This document shows, one piece after another, positions 1-7,339 of a stretch of 64,000 nucleotides of DNA (positions within the stretch are counted from its first letter, which is position 1; every line of letters starts with the position of its first letter). The translations under genes were made by a program, and so were the position numbers. The notes under the pieces were generated by a model, which saw only the letters and a program-made list of their open reading frames with translations, was not told the DNA's origin and did not search any database. Origin of the DNA: Lachnospiraceae bacterium (GTDB taxonomy: Bacteria > Bacillota > Clostridia > Lachnospirales > Lachnospiraceae); the NCBI GenBank assembly GCA_003979345.1, contig RYVZ01000001.1, forward strand, positions 141,469 to 205,468, read 5' to 3'.

Positions 1-265
1 GGTTACATCCCCGTTTGCAGCAGTCTCGATATCTTCATCCGAAATATCGGCCAGATCCGATGCTGACAATTCCTCCATCGTATCAGCATCATACTCAACA
101 AAACCGTCAACGCTGACAGAAGAAGCTTCCTGCGTCTGGGCATCATTGCTGATCAGATCATCAGAGTCCACCTGACTTCCCGCAAAATGAAGATATCCTG
201 CAATGACGATCATCATTGCCAATGCCGTGATCATAACTTGATTACGTCTAAGTATCTTTTTCAAT
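1..265 (-). CDS. spoIIIAH: Stage III sporulation protein AH (N-terminal part)
   Basis: Partial gene, cut by the window edge; only the first 88 codons are seen. SpoIIIAH sits in the mother-cell membrane and pairs with forespore SpoIIQ to form the feeding channel around the engulfed spore. The protein opens with KKILRRNQVMI, then one hydrophobic segment (about residues 9-26), then an acidic, Ser/Asp-rich linker, which is the family's usual N-terminal plan. The start is a TTG at 265, chosen because a strong GGGGGAGG site lies just upstream and no ATG precedes the membrane segment. It follows spoIIIAG by 15 bases, last of the operon in view. The C-terminal ring-building domain is outside the window. 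Confidence 0.9.
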
Positions 266-280
266 TTCCTCCCCCTTTTG

Positions 281-889
281 CTATGCTTTCATTTTGGTTA
301 CAATAATTCTATTCGCATCGATTCTGAATAATGACTGAATGACCGCAGTTATATTTTTCTGTACAGTCGGATTTCCGCCGCCCTCGGCAATGACCGCCAC
401 TCCAATGACCTCCGGCTTTGTCGTCCTTACAATGAACGGCGTACGCCGCCCGTCTGCATCCGTAATATAGACTGTCTCTTCCTCCATGGCACTTTCGTTG
501 ATGATCCGCGTTCCGCCTCCGCTGTCCGCCTCCGTCGTATCCGTGTCTGACCTGACCACATCCTTCAAGGTGATCTCCTCCCCTGAAGCGGAAAAAGTGA
601 TCATCACCCGCACCGCGCCGACACCGTCCATCTCGCGGAGCAGTTTCTCCAGACGTTCCTCAAGCTGCGCTTCATAGTCCGTATCCTGATTCCTGTCTGA
701 AGATGTGTCCATCATAGCGAAATCCCTGTCCAATTGTTCGTACTTTACTGTCTCATCTTCTTTTTTTGTATCGGCAGATTTCGTCGGCCAGGCGATCACA
801 AGCAGCAAAAGCCCTGCCAGGATCAAAATGATCAGGCTGTCTTTTCCAAATTTCTGACCCTTCAGCAGCGTCCTAATTTTTTCCGGCAT
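281..889 (-). CDS. spoIIIAG: Stage III sporulation protein AG
   Basis: SpoIIIAG forms the large ring of the SpoIIIA-SpoIIQ channel in the mother-cell membrane. The protein (202 residues from the ATG) has a cytoplasmic basic start, one membrane helix (LIILILAGLLLLVIAW), a long polar linker, then a ring-building-motif domain beginning near LEERLEKLLREMDGVGAVRVMITF. That order and length fit the family. The ATG at 889 lies two bases after the spoIIIAF stop (TAATATG), which suggests translational coupling; a TTG at 898 that overlaps spoIIIAF is the alternative start and has a closer Shine-Dalgarno. Function is assigned from family plus operon position; confidence is high. Confidence 0.93.
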   Translation of the reverse strand: MPEKIRTLLKGQKFGKDSLIILILAGLLLLVIAWPTKSADTKKEDETVKYEQLDRDFAMMDTSSDRNQDTDYEAQLEERLEKLLREMDGVGAVRVMITFSASGEEITLKDVVRSDTDTTEADSGGGTRIINESAMEEETVYITDADGRRTPFIVRTTKPEVIGVAVIAEGGGNPTVQKNITAVIQSLFRIDANRIIVTKMKA

Positions 890-890
890 A

Positions 891-1505
891 TTATGCAAGA
901 ATCCTCACCTCCACCTGAGAGCATTCCATCCTGAGGAATGCCGCGATCACACTGCTAAGTTCCCGGACATCCGGCGCGTCCGCCCCCGCCGTTCCATATG
1001 GTATCATCCCATCCCCCGTGCCCCCATAAGATTTTCCTCCCGCAGCCCCCGCTCCTTCACCGATCTGCACCTTAACCTCCCTGACAGGCCGTACACCGAT
1101 TTCCTCCTCCCGTTTTTCCAACGGACAGAGCGTAAACAACAATCCGTTTTCTTTGGCATAGACCCCTGCGGTCTCATAACCGTATGGAGCCAGCACGGGA
1201 TCCAGCGCCGTTTTTATCTCATCGGCAGTTGCGCGCGCGATCTGCTCCTCCACGATCCCGTTTTCCGTATATCCGGTCTCCTGCAAAATCGTTTCATACT
1301 CATATTCAAATTGCTCAAGCCGCGCGCTAAAATCTTCATTCGTGCCGTTTTTGATCAGATCAAGCAGCGGTACGATCAAAACCGCAAGTGTCATGATCCG
1401 TATGAGCAGCCGCACATAGCGGGCATATTTGCTCCCGCTGACAAAATGATACATCGTCTGCGCAATGATCATAAATACGCCTGCCGCGCGAATCACATCC
1501 AGCAT
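891..1505 (-). CDS. spoIIIAF: Stage III sporulation protein AF
   Basis: SpoIIIAF is a membrane component of the SpoIIIA transport complex. The protein (204 residues) starts MLDVIRAAGVFMIIAQTMYHFV and has two N-terminal membrane helices (second one LIRIMTLAVLIVPLLDLI) followed by a soluble domain that ends in the typical ECSQVEVRIL tail, like the ring-building domains of SpoIIIAG. The open frame extends upstream to 1730, but that extension is Cys/Arg-rich and lies inside spoIIIAE in another frame; the ATG at 1505 has an AAGGGGG site and matches family starts. It sits between spoIIIAE and spoIIIAG with almost no spacing. Confidence 0.92.
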   Translation of the reverse strand: MLDVIRAAGVFMIIAQTMYHFVSGSKYARYVRLLIRIMTLAVLIVPLLDLIKNGTNEDFSARLEQFEYEYETILQETGYTENGIVEEQIARATADEIKTALDPVLAPYGYETAGVYAKENGLLFTLCPLEKREEEIGVRPVREVKVQIGEGAGAAGGKSYGGTGDGMIPYGTAGADAPDVRELSSVIAAFLRMECSQVEVRILA

Positions 1506-1516
1506 ATCGTTCCCCC

Positions 1517-2578
1517 TTAAAAACCCCTGTTCGTCGTCACGGCAATGACTGCGATCGTCACAATAAATAGTCCCATCGCACAAGTCATTGTCTTTAACAG
1601 CAGCACACTTCCCTCGGACACCTGTTCCACGCACCGGCTCATGCGCACATCCGCAACAACGCCGGAGATCGCAGCCGCCGCTTTCAGCGAAAGCGCAAGC
1701 AGAAACAGCTTGAACAAAGGCATTGCACACAGGAAAAGCAGGATCAGGATCCCCGCGACACCGACCGCGTTTTTTACAAGGATCGCAGAGCCGTACACGA
1801 CATCTGACGCAGTATCCACGAAGCCGCCAATGCCCGGTATCACGGAAACCAGTTTTTGCAGCGCGCCTGTGCTGACACTGTCAATGACCGGCGTGATCAT
1901 TCCCTGCAGCAGACCGATTCCGGAAATGACTGTCACGCAGCATTTGAGCACAAATCCGATTCCTTTTTTGGTAAACGAAAGAATCCCTTCCATTCTTGTA
2001 TCCGAGCTGATCCCTCCCATAACAGAAAGTAATGTATACACATAGATCATCGGTACAACAGCTATCAACAGCAGGTTCTCGACCAGATAGATCACGATCA
2101 GCGCCAATTCATAAAAAGCGATCGCCGTTGCATGTCCGGCTGCAAACCCGACAGAAAGGCAATAGGTCGGCACTAACAATTTGGAAAAATCAGCGATCGC
2201 GACCAGGCTCTCCCGCGTAATGTCCATCCCCTGCTGCATGATCTTCAGGAGAAGCATTGCCATCAGCAAAAACACAATGTCGTAACTGATGTCTGCAACC
2301 TGCCGGCTTTCAAAAAGCTGCCCGAACTGTGCGAAAACTGCCGAAAAAATTCCAAGGATCAGGATACTGGCAAAAATCAGTTTATACTCCGCAGCTTCCG
2401 CGGCAAACGCCTGACGTATACTATCCCATATCCATTTCAGGCTCAGACCGTTTTCTCCTTTCAGCGCATTCATAACCAAATCAAAAAAGGAAATATCCGC
2501 ATCCGAAAAGATGCTTCCTATCCGGTCGGACAATTCCTGCAGCCCAAGGCTGTCCGTAAAATCGACTGTCATATCCAT
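1517..2578 (-). CDS. spoIIIAE: Stage III sporulation protein AE
   Basis: SpoIIIAE is the largest membrane subunit of the mother-cell export apparatus and has the look of a transporter-like permease. The 353-residue protein has about 70 soluble residues, then seven or eight hydrophobic segments from LIFASILILGIFSAVF to LFIVTIAVIAV, with the conserved VIPGIGGFVDTASD stretch in the middle. Bacillus SpoIIIAE is near 400 residues and begins with a signal peptide; here an in-frame TGA (the spoIIIAD stop) lies 15 codons before the ATG, so there is no room for one. The start at 2578 has a GGGGGAG site. The missing signal sequence is worth comparing with relatives, but the gene looks intact. Confidence 0.93.
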   Translation of the reverse strand: MDMTVDFTDSLGLQELSDRIGSIFSDADISFFDLVMNALKGENGLSLKWIWDSIRQAFAAEAAEYKLIFASILILGIFSAVFAQFGQLFESRQVADISYDIVFLLMAMLLLKIMQQGMDITRESLVAIADFSKLLVPTYCLSVGFAAGHATAIAFYELALIVIYLVENLLLIAVVPMIYVYTLLSVMGGISSDTRMEGILSFTKKGIGFVLKCCVTVISGIGLLQGMITPVIDSVSTGALQKLVSVIPGIGGFVDTASDVVYGSAILVKNAVGVAGILILLFLCAMPLFKLFLLALSLKAAAAISGVVADVRMSRCVEQVSEGSVLLLKTMTCAMGLFIVTIAVIAVTTNRGF

Positions 2579-2620
2579 TCTACTCCCCCATGTCGCGGCG
2601 TATTTTTCACAGACACGCCA

Positions 2621-3007
2621 TCACAGTCCAAATTCCTGTATCGTCTGAATGACTGCAAGAATGACCGGCATACCCGCCAATAATACAGTCAATTTCCCGA
2701 AAATCTCAATCTGCCCGGCTACCGATGAATATCCGGCATCCTTACAGACAGAGCAGGCAAATTCACATAAATAGGTAATACCGATCACTTTTAGCAGAAT
2801 GCTGAAATACCGGTTCTGTTCTCCCATAAAGCCTCTGATCTGTGAGAATTCCGTAAGTACCGCGCCAAGCTTATCCATGCCCGCGCCAAAAATGATCATG
2901 CTTAAGACGATCCCGATATAAAATGAAAATTCCTGTCTGCTGCCCTTGAGCTGTACGCCAAGAAAAATTCCCGCAAGTGAAAGAAGAACAATTTTTGCAA
3001 TATCCAT
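2621..3007 (-). CDS. spoIIIAD: Stage III sporulation protein AD
   Basis: SpoIIIAD is a small polytopic membrane protein of the SpoIIIA complex. The 128-residue product starts MDIAKIVLLSLAGIFLGVQLK, as family members do, and contains four hydrophobic stretches with the conserved KVIGITYLCEFACSVCKDAGYSS-like segment in the third quarter. An ATG nine codons upstream (3034) is rejected as a start because it falls in the hairpin-rich spacer and gives an atypical N terminus; the chosen ATG has GGGGAT five bases before it. It is separated from spoIIIAC by an unusual 111-base gap, while most other genes of this operon are tightly packed. Confidence 0.93.
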   Translation of the reverse strand: MDIAKIVLLSLAGIFLGVQLKGSRQEFSFYIGIVLSMIIFGAGMDKLGAVLTEFSQIRGFMGEQNRYFSILLKVIGITYLCEFACSVCKDAGYSSVAGQIEIFGKLTVLLAGMPVILAVIQTIQEFGL

Positions 3008-3022
3008 GTTAATCCCCATGCA

Positions 3023-3084
3023 TATCGCAAGCAAAGCTTGCGATACTGCTTAAATAGAAAATTGAAAATCTTTAATTTTTCAAT
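3023..3084. repeat. Two palindromes in the spoIIIAC-spoIIIAD spacer
   Basis: Two hairpin sequences lie side by side in the only long gap of the operon. The first has 10-base arms TATCGCAAGC / GCTTGCGATA around a 3-base loop (3023-3045). The second has arms ATTGAAAA / TTTTCAAT (3061-3084). Neither is followed by a clean T tract on the minus strand, so they may tune mRNA processing or partial readthrough, or be a small inserted repeat. Confidence 0.6.
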
Positions 3085-3118
3085 CTACCTCTCCACAGAC
3101 AGTGTCCGAATGTCAAAA

Positions 3119-3313
3119 TTACATTGCAAACAATTTCTGGACGGTCTGGAACAGCTCGTAAATATAAGGAACGATCCAGGTCAGCACCAGAATAAGCCCC
3201 GCCAGTCCAACTAAAAAAGCGTGTTCATCCCGTCCGCTGTGTTTAAGTACCTGACCTAAAATAGTCACAAGTATTCCGACTGCCGCAATCTTAAATATGA
3301 TACTGATCTCCAT
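3119..3313 (-). CDS. spoIIIAC: Stage III sporulation protein AC
   Basis: SpoIIIAC is a 64-residue membrane protein of the SpoIIIA channel. It has two helices, FKIAAVGILVTILGQVL and HAFLVGLAGLILVLTWIV, joined by the short polar loop KHSGRDEH, which is the family hallmark (the related SpoIIIAD shares this fold). The length and the position between spoIIIAB and spoIIIAD match the standard gene order. A longer overlapping frame in the same DNA (3291-3593) is a Cys/Arg-rich shadow and was not used. Confidence 0.94.
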   Translation of the reverse strand: MEISIIFKIAAVGILVTILGQVLKHSGRDEHAFLVGLAGLILVLTWIVPYIYELFQTVQKLFAM

Positions 3314-3346
3314 ACGCTTCCCTTACCGTCCCCGTTCCCGTGCCTG

Positions 3347-3859
3347 TCATAGTAAAACAATACTGAGTACAAGTCCGCCCATCACGCCCATGCACACATA
3401 CATCCTGCTTTTCGAAGCTGCATCCTCCGACAAACTCTTTCTTTTTTCCTCCAGCTTCTCCCTGCAGAATGCCGCCTGAATGAGCTGCATGCGGCTGTCC
3501 GCAAATTCCTGTGCGGCAAATTCCCGTATGACCGCAATGTCTTCTTCTTTCAATGGATATTTCCCCAAAAGTGCCTCGCTTTCTTCGCGCCATATCCGCT
3601 CAAATACAGCGCCTTCTCCGCCTGACATACGGTTCGCGACCGCCGACAGCAGTTTCCCTGCCGCACCTTTCTGACGATCGCCGCCCCGCCTGCATATTTG
3701 CTCAAGCTCCGCCTTATGATAGGTAATCTCACTCTCCAGATAATAAAAAAACCAAATGAAACGTTCCAGTTCCCGGATTCTCTCATAGCCTGCCCTCTTA
3801 TAAAAAAGACCAAGTCCCGTCGTTCCAAGCGTCAGCATGATTGCCCCGATCCATTTCAT
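3347..3859 (-). CDS. spoIIIAB: Stage III sporulation protein AB
   Basis: SpoIIIAB is a GspF-like membrane protein that partners the SpoIIIAA ATPase. The 170-residue protein has an N-terminal helix (MKWIGAIMLTLGTTGLGLFY), a long amphipathic helical body with the conserved LERFIWFFYYLESEITYHKAEL stretch in pieces, and a C-terminal membrane helix (MGVMGGLVLSIVLL). Its ATG overlaps the spoIIIAA stop codon in an ATGA arrangement, so the two are probably translationally coupled. Length and order agree with the family. Confidence 0.94.
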   Translation of the reverse strand: MKWIGAIMLTLGTTGLGLFYKRAGYERIRELERFIWFFYYLESEITYHKAELEQICRRGGDRQKGAAGKLLSAVANRMSGGEGAVFERIWREESEALLGKYPLKEEDIAVIREFAAQEFADSRMQLIQAAFCREKLEEKRKSLSEDAASKSRMYVCMGVMGGLVLSIVLL

Positions 3860-4830
3860 CCGCCGACTCCTCCTGCCGTGCTGTCAGATGTAAGCGGTGC
3901 AAACATCTTATCGAGCACCTGACCGATCACTCCCGGCCTCTTGCTTCCCTGAAGGAGGACATAGCGTTCAAATAACCGGTCTTCCAACAGTGTTCCTATG
4001 TACTTACGTTCTGTAAGCTGCTTCACGTCATTGCCATGTACCGTCGCTACGATCTTGCAGCCGCAGCGACTTGCCTGGGCAATCGCCTCCGCATCCTCTT
4101 TTCCGCCGATCTCGTCCACCGCGATCACGCGCGGATTCATGCTCCGCAACAGCAAAAACATTCCCTCCGCCTTCGGGCAGGCATCCAGCAGATCGGTCCG
4201 CATGCCAAGATCATTTTGAAGGACGCCAAGGCAGCTCCCGCCAATCTCGCTGCGCTCATCCACAACACCGACCGTCATGCCCGAATGCCCGCAGCACCCG
4301 TCTGAAAGACAGCGTATCAGGTCACGCAGAAGCGTTGTCTTTCCACTGCCCGGTGGTGAAATGATCAACGTGTTCAAGAATTCTTCTCCCTCAAATAACT
4401 GCGGCATGACACCGTATGCCGCTCCCTTGATCTGATGCGCGATACGGATATTCATGGCATTGACGTTCTTCATGGAGACCGGCTCATGCTCTTTGCAGAC
4501 AACTTCTCCGCCAAGTCCGATGCGATGCCCTCCCACAACGGTCAAAAAACCCTGCCTGATCTCATCCTCATAAGCATACACAGAATAGCCGCATAAATGT
4601 GCAAACAGCCTGTCCATGTAGAATTTGTCCGGACACAGCGCCCGCCCCGCTTCATAGAGAAGCTCACCGTCTTCAGATAAAAAATATTCTCTTCCGTGTG
4701 CATAAATGATGACCGGTCTTCCTACACGCAGACGAATCTCCTGAATCTGTTTTAATTTTGCCGCCACATTCCGAAAGCCATGGCGCATCGTATCAGGAAA
4801 CAGCCCTAAAAACTCCTGTTCCAAATCCAT
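3856..4830 (-). CDS. spoIIIAA: Stage III sporulation protein AA, ATPase
   Basis: SpoIIIAA is the cytoplasmic secretion-type ATPase that is thought to power the SpoIIIA-SpoIIQ channel from the mother cell. The 324-residue protein has an N-terminal domain containing IRLRVGRPVIIYAHGREYFLS, then a P-loop SPPGSGKTTLLRDLIR (about residue 165), a Walker-B-like RVIAVDEIGGKEDAEAI and a histidine-containing ATVHGND sensor segment, all typical. The frame is open to 4929, but the ATG at 4830 has a textbook AGGAGG seven bases upstream and gives the usual start MDLEQEFL. First gene of the operon, preceded by a sigma-E-like promoter. Confidence 0.95.
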   Translation of the reverse strand: MDLEQEFLGLFPDTMRHGFRNVAAKLKQIQEIRLRVGRPVIIYAHGREYFLSEDGELLYEAGRALCPDKFYMDRLFAHLCGYSVYAYEDEIRQGFLTVVGGHRIGLGGEVVCKEHEPVSMKNVNAMNIRIAHQIKGAAYGVMPQLFEGEEFLNTLIISPPGSGKTTLLRDLIRCLSDGCCGHSGMTVGVVDERSEIGGSCLGVLQNDLGMRTDLLDACPKAEGMFLLLRSMNPRVIAVDEIGGKEDAEAIAQASRCGCKIVATVHGNDVKQLTERKYIGTLLEDRLFERYVLLQGSKRPGVIGQVLDKMFAPLTSDSTAGGVGG

Positions 4831-4871
4831 GACAAGCCTCCTATATCGAAGAGGTACAACCCTCACACCAA

Positions 4872-4899
4872 AGTATATGAACCGGCATATAAAATATGA
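4872..4899 (-). promoter_or_regulatory. Sigma-E-like promoter of the spoIIIA operon
   Basis: On the minus strand TCATATT (4893-4899) and CATATACT (4872-4879) are 13 bases apart, close to the sigma-E consensus (KMATATT, then CATACAnT). It lies about 40 bases before the spoIIIAA start. spoIIIA is a known mother-cell sigma-E operon in Bacillus; the match here is by eye. Confidence 0.65.
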
Positions 4900-4948
4900 C
4901 AGCTTGATCTTGTATGCAAAAAAATACAATGTTTTTGTTTCTTTTATA

Positions 4949-4976
4949 TGGACATCATAAAAATATGTGATATGAT
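4949..4976 (+). promoter_or_regulatory. Putative promoter of grcA
   Basis: TGGACA (4949-4954) and TATGAT (4971-4976) with a 16-base spacer, about 50 bases before the grcA start, in very AT-rich DNA. It is divergent from the spoIIIA promoter. No clear Fnr or Rex site was recognised. Confidence 0.5.
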
Positions 4977-5024
4977 AATAATAACAATAATGATTACTAT
5001 TTTATTTTTAAGGAGGATATCACT

Positions 5025-5267
5025 ATGCAGGAAAATATGGCTCAGGTAGACAATCTTGTAAATTTATTGGACGGTTATGCAACAAAGGGCGGACATCACT
5101 TAAATGTCAATGTTTTGAACAGGGATACGCTGCTTGATGCGCAGAAGCATCCTGAGAATTATCCGCAGCTTACGATCCGTGTGTCCGGCTATGCAGTTAA
5201 CTTCATTAAACTTACGCCGGAACAGCAGGCAGACGTCATCAGCAGAACATTCCATGAAGCAGTCTAA
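5025..5267 (+). CDS. grcA: Autonomous glycyl radical cofactor (GrcA/YfiD-like)
   Basis: An 80-residue protein that matches only the C-terminal glycyl-radical domain of pyruvate formate-lyase. It contains GGHHLNVNVLNRDTLLDAQ, HPENYPQLTIRVSGYAV and LTPEQQADVISRTF; the glycine of RVSGYAV is the residue that carries the radical. In E. coli the stand-alone protein YfiD/GrcA replaces the oxidised C-terminal piece of damaged PFL. That role is inferred here. The start has an AAGGAGG site nine bases upstream. It is monocistronic, with its own promoter and a strong terminator. The matching PFL and its activase are not in the window, although a PflX-like radical SAM protein lies at 28.8 kb. Confidence 0.9.
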   Translation: MQENMAQVDNLVNLLDGYATKGGHHLNVNVLNRDTLLDAQKHPENYPQLTIRVSGYAVNFIKLTPEQQADVISRTFHEAV

Positions 5268-5312
5268 AAAAGACTTTCGCTGAAGCGAAAATCTTTCAAA
5301 GAATCCGCTATA

Positions 5313-5355
5313 AGAAAGAGACCCCCGCATCAGCGGAGGTCTCTTTCCTTTTTGG
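5313..5355. terminator. Bidirectional terminator between grcA and GH5
   Basis: Arms GAAAGAGACC.CC and GG.GGTCTCTTTC enclose a short loop and are followed by CCTTTTT on the plus strand. It lies between two convergent genes and likely serves both. A smaller hairpin (TTTCGC-TGAA-GCGAAA, around 5274) precedes it. Confidence 0.85.
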
Positions 5356-5365
5356 AACATTCCCG

Positions 5366-6394
5366 TCAAAGATATTTTATGATCTGTTCGATAATCTTCT
5401 CTCTGCACGGATCGGTGATCCCAAAATCTTTTTCCCGATAGGTCCATGCCGCTCTTCCGATTCCAAACTTGTTAAATGTGGCGGAAACATCCGCATACCA
5501 GCGCAGGAGTTTGTCGTCGGGAACACGGTCGATCACACCATATTCCCCGCAATAAACCGGGACATCCAGTTTTTCTGCCACCTCAACGGCTGCGCGCATC
5601 TCCCGCTCCATATAGGACACATCGATCTGTGTTCCTTCGAAATCCATAAACGCTTCCGCCTGATCCGTTCCAATATTTTCAGCTGTTTTGCGGCGATAGA
5701 CTTCTTTCAAATCCGGATAATCCACTTCACAGTCGGGGCTCATGTGTTCCACCCACGGCGCCTTTTGATGTGTAAACACAAGCGGCTCATAATAGTGGAA
5801 ATTGAATACGATATGATCATCGTACGGCTTATCAAGCAGTGTCAGTCCAAAAATGCTGTTGTTGTAAATGCCCCCGATCAACACCGGATTATCGGGCGCC
5901 AGACGGCGGAGTTCGCGGATCGTCCTCGCGGCGATCCTGTTCCAGAGCACCGCATATTTCTTATCTGTAATCTCGTTAAGCAGTTCAAATGCTACATGAT
6001 CCGCTTTGCCTGCATAATGCTTTGCGATCTCACACCACATTGCCACGAAAATATCCTGATAACGCTCTTCCTCAAAAAATCCATTCTCCTGCTCACCCTT
6101 ATCAAAAGAAAATCCAGGCGTTTTATGCAGATCAAGGATCAGGTTCAGTCCATGCCTTTCGCACCACTCTGCACAGCGGTCAAGGTATCTGAACGCATCC
6201 GTCTTGACAAAACCGTCCTCACCAAGCACCACGTCATAATCAAACGGCAGACGCACATGGTCTAATCCCCATGAAGCGATCCTTTCTATATCCTCCTCAC
6301 GAATAAAATTCTCAAGATGCTGCTTTGTATAATCCGACTGTGACAGCCAGCCTCCAAGATTTACGCCATGCTGATATCCGGTAAATTTTTTCAT
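5366..6394 (-). CDS. Glycoside hydrolase family 5, cytoplasmic
   Basis: A 342-residue enzyme with a GH5 (cellulase-type) TIM barrel. Visible signatures are GVNLGGWLSQSDY near the start, LDHVRLPFDYDVV, the acid/base region VAFELLNEITDKKY (Glu about residue 147), IVFNFHYYEPLVFTHQ, and the nucleophile region VPVYCGEYGVI (Glu about residue 288). There is no signal peptide, so it probably cleaves imported beta-linked oligosaccharides inside the cell. The start has GGAGG six bases upstream. It is the last gene of a minus-strand GH2 / AraC / GH5 cluster that looks like one sugar-use unit. The exact substrate cannot be read from the sequence. Confidence 0.88.
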   Translation of the reverse strand: MKKFTGYQHGVNLGGWLSQSDYTKQHLENFIREEDIERIASWGLDHVRLPFDYDVVLGEDGFVKTDAFRYLDRCAEWCERHGLNLILDLHKTPGFSFDKGEQENGFFEEERYQDIFVAMWCEIAKHYAGKADHVAFELLNEITDKKYAVLWNRIAARTIRELRRLAPDNPVLIGGIYNNSIFGLTLLDKPYDDHIVFNFHYYEPLVFTHQKAPWVEHMSPDCEVDYPDLKEVYRRKTAENIGTDQAEAFMDFEGTQIDVSYMEREMRAAVEVAEKLDVPVYCGEYGVIDRVPDDKLLRWYADVSATFNKFGIGRAAWTYREKDFGITDPCREKIIEQIIKYL

Positions 6395-6533
6395 AGTTAG
6401 CCTCCATGCTGCGACTTATTTTTGGGTTTCTAATCTCCTTTATAACAGTTCCCGAAAAGAAAATATATCAAAAAACAGAATAAAATATCGTTTATTTAAT
6501 CTGATTTTCTATGTATTTTTTCCAATCCGTTTT

Positions 6534-7298
6534 TTACCTGCTTTTTGTATCATCCTCTTTATCGATTCCCACAGAAGAACAGTGATACTTCGCACGGTAT
6601 TGTTTCGGCGTAAGCCCCGTTTCCTGACGGAACTTCTGTATAAAGTAGCTATGGGAAGCAAATGCTAAAAAACTGCTGATCTCAGCGGCTTCATAATCCG
6701 AATATTTTAACATCTGACAGGCAGCATCAATCCTCTTTTTCAAAATATAACGATTCAGCGTCATCCCAGTCTCCGCGCTGAACAGCTTTGACAGATAAGG
6801 CACTGACAACCCCAATTGGGCGGCAATCCTGCTAACGGTGATCTTTTCATGCAGATGATCGTAAATATACTCCATGCTCTTCGTAACCTGATAGCAGAAA
6901 CCCGATCGCTTATCGACCGCTCTCATGCGCTCTGTAAAATCCGCGATAAGCTCCGCGTGGATCTGATTGATCTCCCCGGCAGATTCCGCATGGTCAACCG
7001 CCCTGATATAAAGATCCGACAGATTATATGCTGTCTCGCGTTCCATACCGCCCTCGACACAAAAGCGTGTAATAAACGCCACGGTGATGACCAGATGATA
7101 CTTCAGGTTTCTCAGTCTGTCTCCCGACAATACACCAAATCCTTCTCCTCCTAAGGGCAGCGCAAGGGCGCGTGCACCCTCTAGGTCGCCCCGCTTTATA
7201 CATTCATAAAACTGCATTTCCTGTTCCACAGGCAAATGGCTGCGTGCATGTTCGCGCATCTCAAATTCAATTTTCGAAAGTTCCTGTTGAATACGCAT
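6534..7298 (-). CDS. AraC-family transcriptional regulator
   Basis: A 254-residue regulator. The last 100 residues carry the two helix-turn-helix motifs of the AraC/XylS family: SRIAAQLGLSVPYLSKLFSAET and AEISSFLAFASHSYFIQKFRQETG, ending in LTPKQYRAKY. The N-terminal 150 residues are all-helical (YNLSDLYIRAVDHAE and similar) and resemble the sensor region of AraC regulators next to Clostridia glycoside hydrolase genes. Its position between the GH2 and GH5 genes suggests that it controls them in response to a sugar (inference). The ATG at 7298 has GGGAGA four bases before it. Confidence 0.9.
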   Translation of the reverse strand: MRIQQELSKIEFEMREHARSHLPVEQEMQFYECIKRGDLEGARALALPLGGEGFGVLSGDRLRNLKYHLVITVAFITRFCVEGGMERETAYNLSDLYIRAVDHAESAGEINQIHAELIADFTERMRAVDKRSGFCYQVTKSMEYIYDHLHEKITVSRIAAQLGLSVPYLSKLFSAETGMTLNRYILKKRIDAACQMLKYSDYEAAEISSFLAFASHSYFIQKFRQETGLTPKQYRAKYHCSSVGIDKEDDTKSR

Positions 7299-7339
7299 AC
7301 AATCTCCCGAAAAAATGAAAGTATAAAGGTACCTGATAT

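Noticed and set aside
1545..2045. 166-residue plus-strand frame inside spoIIIAE
   Set aside because: Ser/Thr/Pro-rich shadow of a membrane-protein gene, with no ribosome site.
5744..6265. 173-residue plus-strand frame inside the GH5 gene
   Set aside because: Antisense to conserved GH5 motifs and without start signals.
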